Source: Solea solea
Lineage: Eukaryota > Chordata > Actinopteri > Pleuronectiformes > Soleidae
Direction: 5' to 3'
Length of the DNA stretch: 64,000 bases
Assembly: GCF_958295425.1 (NCBI RefSeq)
Contig: NC_081151.1
Span: 17,242,659-17,306,658 of the forward strand
Part shown: one piece after another, positions 54,401 through 64,000 of the stretch
Layout: each line of letters opens with the position of its first letter
Position numbering within the stretch: position 1 is the stretch's first letter
Position numbers and translations under genes: made by a program
Notes under the pieces: generated by a model
The model's input: only the letters and a program-made list of their open reading frames with translations
Told to the model about the DNA's origin: nothing
Databases searched by the model: none

Positions 54401-56684
54401 ATATACACAGTTTTACACCTGGGGGAAAAAAGTGACAGGCTTCATATAAGGCTTCGTCTTTTATAATCAGGATGAAAAGAATAAAGGATGTGGGTGGGGA
54501 TGATTATCTGAACACTCACTTGTGTTACAAATGTCAGTGTCATCGTCTCTAATATCTAACATACGCTATACGTTGTTTTCCTTTCACGTTGCACACATTT
54601 GTCAAATCATTGTCACCGTCTTATTTCTCACCTGTTTATTCAAATGAGTCAGTTCTTGGCTGCTTCTCCGCTCCAGCGTGGGAGTCGGCGAGATGAAAAT
54701 GTCGAACAATGGGGCAGACTTTGTAGGATGAGGATAAAGTCTTTTGTTCCGAATGAATCCAAGCCTTCTTCCTCGCATGTAAAACCAATTACAGAGACCA
54801 GAGGAGTTGGCTTCTTCCCCTGCAGCTGCCTGACACATTTACAGATCCTCATAAAGAAGCATCAGGCTGCACGCTGAGTTCTTCTTGAGTGATCTACAGC
54901 ATCCTAAACTCCACTGAATCTGCAACTAAAGAGAATATACAAAAAATAAAAAGCACATTTGTTTTTTTTCACAGAGGGATTGGACATCGCTGAAGATTCT
55001 CTTTTAAAGTATAAAAAAATAAAGCAAAGAGAAAAATCAATCTCTGACCTTGTTTCCTTGCCTCTGGAAAAATGTTCTCCATCGTAGCATGGGCTGTGAA
55101 CGTGTTCTCACTCTGGAACAGAAATATAATATATAATATTTGGGGGTTTTTTTAAATAAAAAAAAATAAATAAAAAAAATATATAGTTTTTTACATTTTC
55201 AATTAATTAAACTAATTTTAATTTTCATTCGTCACATGTTTAAAAAGGAGTAGGCAGAAGTATAAACGTATATGTACCTACCCGCATTCCTATTACAAAG
55301 CCCAATTTATAGACTACTTTGTCCCAAATAGTAGATAAACATTTACATATTTACAGTATTTTATAAAAAGTTTGTTACGTTCTAAGTACAATATGTCTGG
55401 CTTTAAACAAGGATTGGATTAAACTGCTGGTCTTCGACCTTATATTTATTAGTATATATTTATACTGATTTTTGTTTTTACTTACTTTATGTTTTAAACG
55501 AATAAGACAGAAGTGCTAGTAACAGTAAAAGAAGCTGTGTTTGAAATCCTGGGATTGCTATATCGGTGATGGTGAGTTTGCTCCGAATTGGAAATCGGAG
55601 TTCCGACCACAAATGGAACGCACCAGTCAAGTGCCAATAAAGGTAAAGACAGTCACTCAGAAAACAGTGATGAGTCTGCGTGTCAGGTCCTTGGCCCAGT
55701 GACCCACTGTCTGACTGACCTAGTTTTAAAAGCACCTTCTCCTCTTATGTCACGCCATCCATTCCTTTCCTCACACAAAGAAACACATGCAAACTGTTTA
55801 AAATCACCCACTGCATAAATTTCCATCAAAAACCCTTAGTCAGTAAATGTCTAATCCTAATTCAAACTCCCTAAAACAGGGTTAAAATGTCCTCACTTTC
55901 CTGAAATGTCTTTAATCTCACATTTGTATTTCTCTAATTGTAGTTTATTTCTATTTTTTTACTACAATTGTCTTCTATATTTTACTGTACTGTTTTATAA
56001 ACTTTATTTTGTTTAACAATACACTATATTCTCCTCCTTATCCGTGCCGCTTCCTTAACATTTAGTAGGCCGCACAGAGAGCACAGAGAATTTCATTACC
56101 AGTCATATCACATTGCTAATTAGTTCATGACATTATTAAAGAACCTTGAATCTAATTAACAATGAGGACTTTCCCTGTAGTCAGATTACTAACCCTAACC
56201 AAATATAACACTGACCTGTGTCTCTTGATTAAATTACGTTACAGTTTTTGGTCAAATATTATTCTCTCCCCTGCAGGTGATGATTCCTCCACATCCTTGC
56301 CTTCTTTTCCTCATAAATCTATTCCACAGGGTCTCTCACAGTCCACTGGTGTGTTCACCATTTGTGTAGTGCCTGAATTTAAGGCCGTATATCACATTAA
56401 TAAATGTTTTTTTTTTTTTTTTACAGTCCCTGTGCATTAACTGGAGAGTAACATGCTGCTATAGCTCACTGAAATTTCTCAGATGGAAAAAAAATGTTAT
56501 TAACTGTTACACAGTGTGTGCACATTCGCTGCAGAGTGAGTTTTAAAGGGTTTATAAGCAGACATTACATAGACTACACGCAGGTATGTTTTAATAAGTG
56601 TGCAATCACTTTAAATTGGAATAAGATTTGGTGCAAGTCGCCTAAGAAACAGCCTCTGATGTGCCTGAAGCGACGATCTTGCTT

Positions 56685-56875
56685 TCACAGAGGGCGCCAT
56701 CTTGTGCCTCCCTGTTTATACAGCAGCCTGAATGAAGTGTTCTGAAAATGAACGCTCATCACACAAATAAACCTGATGCATTAACCAATGGAGAAGAAGG
56801 AGAAAACAGCAGAGCTCGTGGGGAGAATAGAAGAGAGGAGAGAGATGTGACTGATAGCTTGCATCCTCCCTGATG
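56685..56875. repeat. Family A MITE fragment
   Basis: GGGCGCCATCTTGTGCCTCC, ACAGCAGCCTGAATGAA, AATAAACCTGATGCATTAAC and AATGGAGAAGAAGG match 480-850. Confidence 0.55.
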
Positions 56876-56974
56876 TGCTTCACCACTCATTATGACACGC
56901 TGTGCTTTTTAAAGGACTAACCAGACTGCCATTGATGGATTCTACCAGATTATTTCTTACAGGAGCGTTTCAGT

Positions 56975-57250
56975 CAAGTGAACTTTATTTAAAATAAATA
57001 GGCATATTTAAAAACAACCATGCATGACCAAAGTGCTTTACATAATTAAAGGCACAGCAACACAAAAGGTGTAAAACATAGAATCAGTAAAAACATAAAG
57101 TAAAATAAATAATAATAATAATAATAATAAAATAGTAAAATGCTGAAGTGAAGGCAAAGGAGAAGAGGTGGGTGTTTAAAGGTGATTTAAGGGATTTTTG
57201 GTACATTTAAAAGCAGTCTGTTATTAGACCTCAGAGGAAGAAGAAGTAGT
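56975..57250 (-). repeat. LINE 3' UTR-like dispersed repeat
   Basis: GAACTTTATTTAAAATAAAT, GACCAAAGTGCTTTACATAA and an AAT trinucleotide run (57109-57129) match the reversed LINE tail family seen at 50065. Confidence 0.5.
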
Positions 57251-57296
57251 TCAGAGAGGTAAGATGGTGCCCAACTGTTAAGAACTTAGTAACTGA

Positions 57297-57495
57297 ACGT
57301 TTAGCACTCTTACCTTTGCAGCAAGAAGATCTGGTTGAAACAAGGGCCTTTTTGCATGGAGTTTGCATCTCCTACAGTACAAAAACTTGCAGATTTGGGG
57401 ATTAGGATTAGGTCTTTCACCCTATGTCAGCTGAGACTGGCACCAGCACTCCCTCATGTGGAGGACAAATCTGTGGAAGATGAGTGAGTGAGTGA
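57297..57495 (+). repeat. Family D repeat
   Basis: TTTAGCACTCTTACCTTTGC, AGCAAGAAGATCTGGTTG, TGCATGGAGTTTGCATCTCC and CACTCCCTCATGTGGAGGAC, with a GAGTGAGTGAGTG tail. Confidence 0.6.
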
Positions 57496-58705
57496 GTGTT
57501 TAGTAATTAGTAGTGTCTATCGAAATGCTATCTGCGAGCCTCACATAATTAACGCATCCTCAGGAGCCAAAGCCGTTTATCATCTGCTGTGCAGAAACAT
57601 CCAAATGTGGCGTAAGGGGTTGAATCCAGCATCGTCCCCCCTCAGGTGACAGCCGTGAAAACAAGTGACGACTCACAGAGCACCTGAGTTAGCGAGACAG
57701 AGACAGACTCATTAATCAGTGGCCAGAGGGTTCAGTGTCTTGACGCGCTAACACTCCTGCAGGCGGCTGAGCTGAAGACGGCAGATACTGTCTGTACTGT
57801 GACTTCACAGATGAGAGAAGGCATGAGGTCAAAAGGATCCCTGATGGGTCACAGAGACACTGAGTGATTCACAGATTTCGGAAACAAGCAGGACGTGTCC
57901 TTTCTCTCATCTTTATGCATCAAATGAAAGATATGTTCAGATAAACACTACTTGAATATAATGATATTTCTTTATATATTCAAACGTACTTGCAGCGTAA
58001 GACCGCTAAAATTCAACTGTGATTCAATTTAAACCCAGATTTCTTAACATTTGAATGCACTCATTAAGTGCCTGCTCTTTCAAAACATACCGTCGCCTAA
58101 TTAATGTGTGTTAGTGTTAAAGCAACAGCTGGAGAGCCAACAGTGAGTGAAAGAATTGATTGAAAGAATGAGTAAGATGTAAGAGAGGGCGTCTCACAGG
58201 TGATTAGAATGGCTCCACTGGCTCCAGATGTTGATGGGGATCCTGGAACAGCTGGCACTTGGCTGCATTTATTCCTCCCAATTCTCCTGCTGACAAATTT
58301 AAAGACAGAATGAACGAATACATTGACAGTAAGACAAACACCTGTGTGAGCGACATCATACAGCTTTTATGATTCAAAAGGTGGACACAAGCAGGTTCAG
58401 ATAAACAACACAAAACGCCAACTTTATGGAAACACTGCAGGATGAAATCTAAAATTCAAACATCAAAAACTTACAGATGGACTGTGAATAAGGGGGATAA
58501 CGAGGAACAGGTGCTAATAATTAGGGAGGGGGCTGCAACCACAACACAGGTGATTGCGATTGACAATCAGGCAACAAGAGGAAGTGCAACAGCATGGCTA
58601 CAAAATAAAACAGGAAGTACAGAAAGCAGATCACACGGGAAGATAAACTGCAAAAGACTATTATTTTGTTCATCAAGTTTTTTATACTAGTGTATTATAT
58701 ACTGG

Positions 58706-59010
58706 GTCAATGGTTCTCATACTTTTTGTACCAAGTACCACCTGAGAAAATATTGAGCTAACGTAACACCATCATCACCAACGTTAAAATAAAGTGGTGT
58801 AAATAAGCCAAGCAAAGTCAGCTACAGAATTTCACAGGAGGCAGATTTATTCCCAATAAGATCATTTGCTCTCTCTCATCATCCTCCTCTTCCTCACATA
58901 TACTTCACGCACCGGTATAGTGAAATTAGAATAAGACAATGTTTATATTCTATGTACTCCAGTAAAAAATCCTCTCCTCTGATTTTCCTCCAAGTACCAC
59001 CAAAGGAAGC
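58706..59010. repeat. hAT-like relic (GGTTCTCATACTTTTTGTACC)
   Basis: ATGGTTCTCATACTTTTTG and CAAGTACCACCTGAGAAAAT at the left and CCTCCAAGTACCACC near 58990 match a vertebrate hAT family. Ends are degraded. Confidence 0.55.
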
Positions 59011-59154
59011 TAAAATACTATACTTGCACAGCATTGTAATTGACTATTCATGGTATTTCTGACTCCTGAAGTTACCAAGAGTGTTTAGCAACAAGTTATC
59101 CTAGTTAATGTTGTCATTGTGCAAATGTGAGATTAACAAGACATCCAATATCTC

Positions 59155-59285
59155 CTTAAAGCTCCAGTGTGTAACTTCTGTCGCCAAAATACTGCTGGTG
59201 TCTCAATTCCCCTCAAGATTGAGCCCACGCCTCAGGTGAGCCTGCAGAAAGGACGACGACAAACAATTAGAAATTCCCCTTAACG
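59155..59285. repeat. Family A MITE end
   Basis: AAAGCTCCAGTGTGTAACTT start; an identical type of start occurs at 28477. Confidence 0.4.
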
Positions 59286-60081
59286 ACAACTGACTGGCAG
59301 TAATATTTTAGCAGGAGTTGAAATATAGTCCACTGAATTTCTCAGCTACAATTCAGCATAAATCCTGAATAAACCTGAGTGAAAAGCGGGTGAAGAGGCG
59401 GCAGGTGAAAAGAGGTGGATGGGGAAGAAAGATGAAAGAGAAAAGGAGGCTTATGTCTATTGGACGTGTATAATTGAAGCGTTTGGATGATTTGCATGCA
59501 CCACTGTTGAATTTAGGTGAGAGGACATAGATAATATTGTAGTGGCAGCAATAAACGCTATCTAGGTGAGACGAGAATACATGTACAGTACGTGAGAAGT
59601 CCAGAATATATTACTTCCCTGTTCCCCTCGAGTGGAAAAAACCCACAGACACTCATTGAGTGGTGATATTTTTCGAGCGCACTGCAGAGCAGCCTCACTT
59701 TCTGAGGGTTTCAGCTCTGCCTCCTCACGCCCACGCTGCGCCACTTCTCGCTCATCACTCTCCAAACCTTGGAATTAGTGTAAAAAGCATCGGCTGTCAC
59801 GTGGATGCTCACAGTCTCTGAGAGCTGTATGACAGCACATTACAGTGGAGTGCTGCCCACGGATGACCTTCACATACAGCCCACGGCGGCACACGCCTCC
59901 TATAGGGAAGTACCTTGAAAACACTGATAAAAGGAAAACATGCAACAAACAAGCATGTAAATGAGCATCACAGCATTTATGGACCAGCTAATAGTCTGGT
60001 TCATAATAGTACTGATTTGAAATGGAGAGGTCAAACAACATGAAAGTGCAAGAAATGTTTTAACCCCATGTATAATAATAT

Positions 60082-60230
60082 TAGGGCTGCAACTATTAGT
60101 TTCATATTCAATTAATCTGTTTACTTGGTTAATCGAGTAACCGTTGGCTCAGAAGATGTTGAAAAATTGGAAAATGATGATGATTAATTTGAGTAATCGA
60201 TTAATACATGAGTAATTGGTTCAGCCCCTA
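60082..60230. mobile_element. 149-bp hAT-like MITE (TAGGGCTGCAAC ends)
   Basis: Starts TAGGGCTGCAAC and ends GTTCAGCCCCTA. Direct repeats TAATATT flank it on both sides (60076-60082 and 60232-60238, with 1-bp ambiguity at the boundary). The interior has AATCGAGTAA / AATCGATTAA blocks. Confidence 0.75.
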
Positions 60231-60454
60231 TTAATATTGACTACAGGAGGCATTTAAAATACAAAATGTCATATAATATATATCAAATGCTTGTCTGACG
60301 CTGACCTTTAAGGTGTTTTTCTTCTTCTGTCTTTCTTTAGTTGTGATTTATTGGTCAACCACATCTTAAACATATCCATTCAACTTCGCGATTTATATTT
60401 ATATCACAAATTGTCATGATGGCTATGGTTTGTCGAGAAAACTGGGACAAACTG

Positions 60455-60720
60455 CTCAAGTTGGAGCCAGGTGTCCTCATAAGTGTAGAGACTTAAAACA
60501 CGCGCACACACACACACACAGCCGTTCGACATGCATGACTTGCACTTACACTAACCTTAACCATTACTACTGTCCTAATCCTAACCTTAAAACATATCTT
60601 CACCTTAAAAAGGTAGTAATTTGTCCCCCAAGTTAGACAAGTCCCCATAATGTAAACTGGTTTAGGTCCCCACAACATTAGTAATACCTGGACACACACA
60701 CACACCCACACACCTGTTTG
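60455..60720. repeat. Family C repeat block upstream of the DNAJC5-like gene
   Basis: CA runs at 60505-60520 and 60694-60704 flank CTAACCTTAACC stretches and GGTCCCCACAACATT. Same composition as 13590-14340. Confidence 0.6.
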
Positions 60721-60739
60721 CGCGCGCGTTTTCTTTTTT

Positions 60740-61229
60740 TTTTGTTTTGAAGAAACTTTATCAACTAAAACTTCCTGTTTCTCTGCTGCCGCCGGTGTTT
60801 GACAGCTGTGCCGGACTGGTCCGCGGTCCAGGGGATTTAAATTAAAGGAGTGAGGGGAGAAACAGCGCGGTCAAGCTTCACTTAATGGGACTAACTCTAT
60901 GAAAGCCAGAGGAAAACTGCCGGACTCTATGATTTCAACCAAAACACCCGCATTTATTCGTCCTGTACGTACAATTCGAAGGGAAACTTCCGCGCAGTGT
61001 TAGCGCTAAACGGTTAGCTGTTTGTGGTAGGGCTTTAAAACACAGATGGTAAATATTTGAGTCAAACATTGTGTATTTTAACCAGTTTAAAAGCTTATAA
61101 AAAGTGTGCTGTCAGGACTTTTCGTCTTTTTTTACTCCCGAGGGTTTCCTGTGACTCCACTGTCAAGTCACTTTTGCCACTATGAGTTAATGTTTGTGGT
61201 TTTATGTCGCAGGCGTTAAGGTGTGAAAC
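60740..61229 (+). promoter_or_regulatory. Upstream region of the DNAJC5-like gene (inferred 5' UTR/promoter)
   Basis: A moderately GC-rich stretch (about 60785-60990) precedes the start codon. An acceptor-like ATGTCGCAG ends at 61212, 17 bases before the ATG, so the start may sit in a second exon after a 5' UTR intron; a donor-like ATGGTAAAT lies near 61047. No TATA box is recognised. This is inference only. Confidence 0.3.
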
Positions 61230-61351
61230 ATGGAGGAGCCACAGGAGCCTCAGGAGCCTCAGAGGAAAATGTCAACAGCAGGAGAAAGTCTGTACAAAGT
61301 CCTGGGTCTGCAGAAAGGAGCTTCTCCGGAGGAGATAAAGAAGGCGTACAG
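61230..61351 (+). CDS. DNAJC5 (cysteine-string protein) family, first coding exon, 3' partial
   Basis: The family are DnaJ co-chaperones of Hsc70 that coat synaptic and secretory vesicles and keep SNARE proteins such as SNAP-25 folded. Here 40 codons plus two bases encode [20 protein letters not shown] then EEIKKAYR, the J-domain start (helix I and start of helix II). The donor ACAG|GTGCGT gives the conserved YR|KLAL phase-2 junction. The HPD motif, cysteine string and C-terminus must lie beyond the window; none was found up to 64000. The N-terminus has a threefold E-P-Q repeat (residues 3-11), and M14 is an alternative in-frame start. S15 keeps an arginine at -3, like the PKA-site serine 10 of CSP-alpha. 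The wording is closest to the DNAJC5B/DNAJC5G branches, but the paralogue cannot be fixed. Confidence 0.9.
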
Positions 61352-64000
61352 GTGCGTTTGTAAAGCCTCATTATACTGCTGTAATGTCACCTTATTAGGA
61401 ACACCTGTACACCTGCATGTTCACGTGACCGCTGCTGCTGGAAGTACTTCCATATTTATTAAGTATTTACTCAGGTGAAAGTCAAAGTGCTGAATTTACC
61501 TTAGTAGTCGTTATTTTATTAAATATTTTTTACTTAAATTATGTACAGTGCAGATATAAAATCTGATAAAAAGACGTGGAAACTATTGTTAGTCAATAGA
61601 GTTAGTGTGTATTTGTTATATTTTGTCAGATGGAAGGTAAAAAATAAAATTTAATAGCAAAGGCCACTGATTTCTAATGTATTATCTGTAAAAAGTACCA
61701 CATAAAATGCTATACTTGGGTATAAGGAGGGAATTATTGTACATCGCTATAAAAACTTCCACATTAGGTTTATAGTGATCAATATTTGTTACTGGGCAAA
61801 TGAAGACATTAGTTAATATTGCACATGAGAGATTTTAACAGGGTTTACTACTTTCTTTTAATGTTTTCATGCTTGCTCTTAATCCGAAGTATGTTTTTTA
61901 AGCTTGTGTAGCACTTTCAGACTTGTTTGCAAGTGTTAAGTGCATAAATAATATCTTTTTTGGTAATATTAGTTCATCTGTTTCCTCTCTATCGCTTATA
62001 GATATGAACCGAATGAGTCGGGGACAAAACGCCATGCTTGTTTACAAATCTAAAAATAATTTTGATATATTCTAAAGCATTTCATTTTCATTTTAAATTT
62101 ACAAATACAGTCGTACATGACTTTTAATATTAATAGATATTTTTTTTAGGTTGTGATATTGGTATCCGACAGGAAAAAGTGCTTTGACAAACAGTGCAAA
62201 ACAAGGAGAAACAGACATGGAAAGAAAAACAAAATGTCAATGTAGATAAGAGCCACAGAGAAATTAAACCAATAAGACATTTACACGGGGGGATTTTAAT
62301 TTATTTATTTTCTTTAAACTGTCTCTATATTCCTGCAGGACTTTTACTGTTCGACACTGTAATGATCCTACTCACACGTCACCCTGCCTCAAGAACAAGT
62401 TTTACTTATACTAAAGTCAAAATTAACAATAGACCTGGGAAATTCTGACCTGGGATGGACCTTTTGAAGTAATAAGATGATTATTATGATTATGATAACA
62501 AGCCACTGAGTGGGTCCGGGAAAGAAGGAAACATGCATGCTTTTATCTCTTGTGTTAATAGCCCAATAAAAGGATTACTGTAATCTGGTGTGAGCTGCAC
62601 CCAACTATCATGGACCAGTGGATCCAGAAAATGAAGGATGTGAACCGTTTAGAAAATATAGTGTCTAAACTGCGGTGCTTTGATTTAGTTTTTTAATCTT
62701 TATATAGTAAATAAATAGTAAATTGTTGTGTTGTCCTTTATAAATAAAGAAATACACTTTCTTTTACAGATATTTACTAAGGGCATTAAGTTTGTGTGGA
62801 TGTTGATGTCAGACTTCTTGTCATGGAATACAACAGTAGTAGACTAAAGCTAAATTTTATGCAGTTTTAAAAAAAATGACAGGAATTTCCTACTAATGTT
62901 GCATTTTTTTGATGTTTTTGAGCCATGTTTTGTTTTCCTTTGAGGACTTTGCCAGGTTGATGTTGCTCAGGCGTTTATATTAATCTTAATGAGATCAAAA
63001 CATTGGAGTTTTCACAGCAGTAGATGTAATGAAAACACAAGTCTTAATCGGCTTATACTTTCATGTATGCGTGTAAGCATGAATATGAATGGTCTTTGTA
63101 GTGGAGGAGCTTGGTGCACACTTTAGCGCTCAACTCCTTTCACCAGATCTAAATCCAGTAAAACGCATTTGTGATTGGACGCTACGATAAAAACAGCCTC
63201 GGTGCTCAGACTTTACCTGATTATATCTTATCATTTTGCCACTGATATGTCACAGCTTCACATTGCAAAACATGTTCCGCTGACATTATTGTGAATTTTC
63301 CTGTAATTTAAGTCACCACTGGTAACCAGTTCCAGAAGTTATGATGGAACATTTTCCTAATTTCTATAATAGTTTAGTTTCATATTTTTCTTTTTCCCAT
63401 ACATTTGATGTTTATTTTGTCTTACACTTCTACTGTGTATCCAAGTCATCTTTGTAGATGAAGTTAAAAATGCAGGACAATTTGTGGAAAAACTGGAAAA
63501 TCCTGTGAAACGATGCTTCACAGGAGCTGCACAGCAAATTTTTTATTATTATTATTACTACACAGTGACAATAAAGGTATTCTACTCTAAATCATGCTAC
63601 AATTAACAAGGATGTTTTGAAAGTGAACAAGGATCTAAGCCAGTGTTTGTGTGTAGTGTTCCTAAGAGCTCACTTCCCTTATCCCACACACAACAAGCAG
63701 CAAGACCTCAGCCAGACAACAGTGAATAGTTATAATGCTAATTACAAGGAAGTATCAGCATGGCATAAATAAACAGTGATGAACAATTAAGCTTTTGTGG
63801 TGTCAGTTTCGTCAGCTTTTCTTAGATTTTATCTCGACTTGACTAAACTGCACACAATTGCAAATAATTCAGTGGTTGCGAGTGAGCTGGTGAATAAAGT
63901 TTGCATATTTTTCACTATATTGATGTCACACCCTTCTCAACAAAAAAAAAAGCAACAACATCATTCTATGAGATTCTGTCGCTGATTAATGTGTGAATAA
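61352..64000 (+). other. First intron of the DNAJC5-like gene (incomplete)
   Basis: No second coding exon (HPD-bearing J-domain segment) was found up to the window end. It holds a GTCACCTTATTAGGAACACC phrase of Tc1 type near 61386 and a LINE-like tail (GTGACAATAAAGGTATTCTA, 63565-63584). Confidence 0.6.

Noticed and set aside
61352..61478. Continuation of the DNAJC5-like frame past 61351
   Set aside because: The codons after the GTGCGT donor ([11 protein letters not shown]) do not continue the J-domain and end at a stop; this is intron.

Overview
The window looks like teleost fish chromosomal DNA. The evidence is a vertebrate TRIM9 protein split over ten exons with canonical GT-AG introns, a second vertebrate gene of the cysteine-string-protein family, many CA microsatellites and long G runs, and a dense load of transposon relics of types common in ray-finned fish (hAT-like MITEs, degenerate Tc1, RTE-like and L2-like LINE tails, a solo LTR). 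Nothing bacterial, phage or CRISPR-like is present. Species cannot be named from the sequence alone.

Positions 1372-42401, minus strand: a complete trim9 coding region. I joined ten exons by hand. All splice sites are GT-AG, all phases agree, and the product is 716 residues, close to the 710 I recall for human TRIM9. Domain order is RING (interrupted by a long linker carrying DSGYGS), two B-boxes, coiled coil, COS box, fibronectin III and B30.2/SPRY. Introns of 14.7 kb (after exon 1) and 13.9 kb (after exon 3) make up most of the span.

Positions 42402-61229: an 18.8 kb spacer with no supported protein-coding gene. It holds the trim9 promoter side, a minisatellite, a solo LTR with a perfect 5-bp target duplication, LINE fragments, G runs and a perfect 17-bp hairpin.

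Positions 61230-61351, plus strand: the first coding exon of a DNAJC5 (cysteine-string protein) family gene, ending in a phase-2 donor. The later exons lie beyond the window. The two genes are divergent. Both families act at the presynaptic terminal and both are linked to SNAP-25, so the pairing is worth checking for conserved synteny.

No new multi-gene system is evident. The most unusual structures are a 766-bp foldback element carrying a tRNA-like head in one arm (with a related copy 3.5 kb away), a nested 774-bp hAT element with a perfect 8-bp target duplication, a GA-rich hairpin near 27.7 kb, a 0.33-kb purine-rich tract in trim9 intron 3, and a divergent TRIM9 C-terminal tail.
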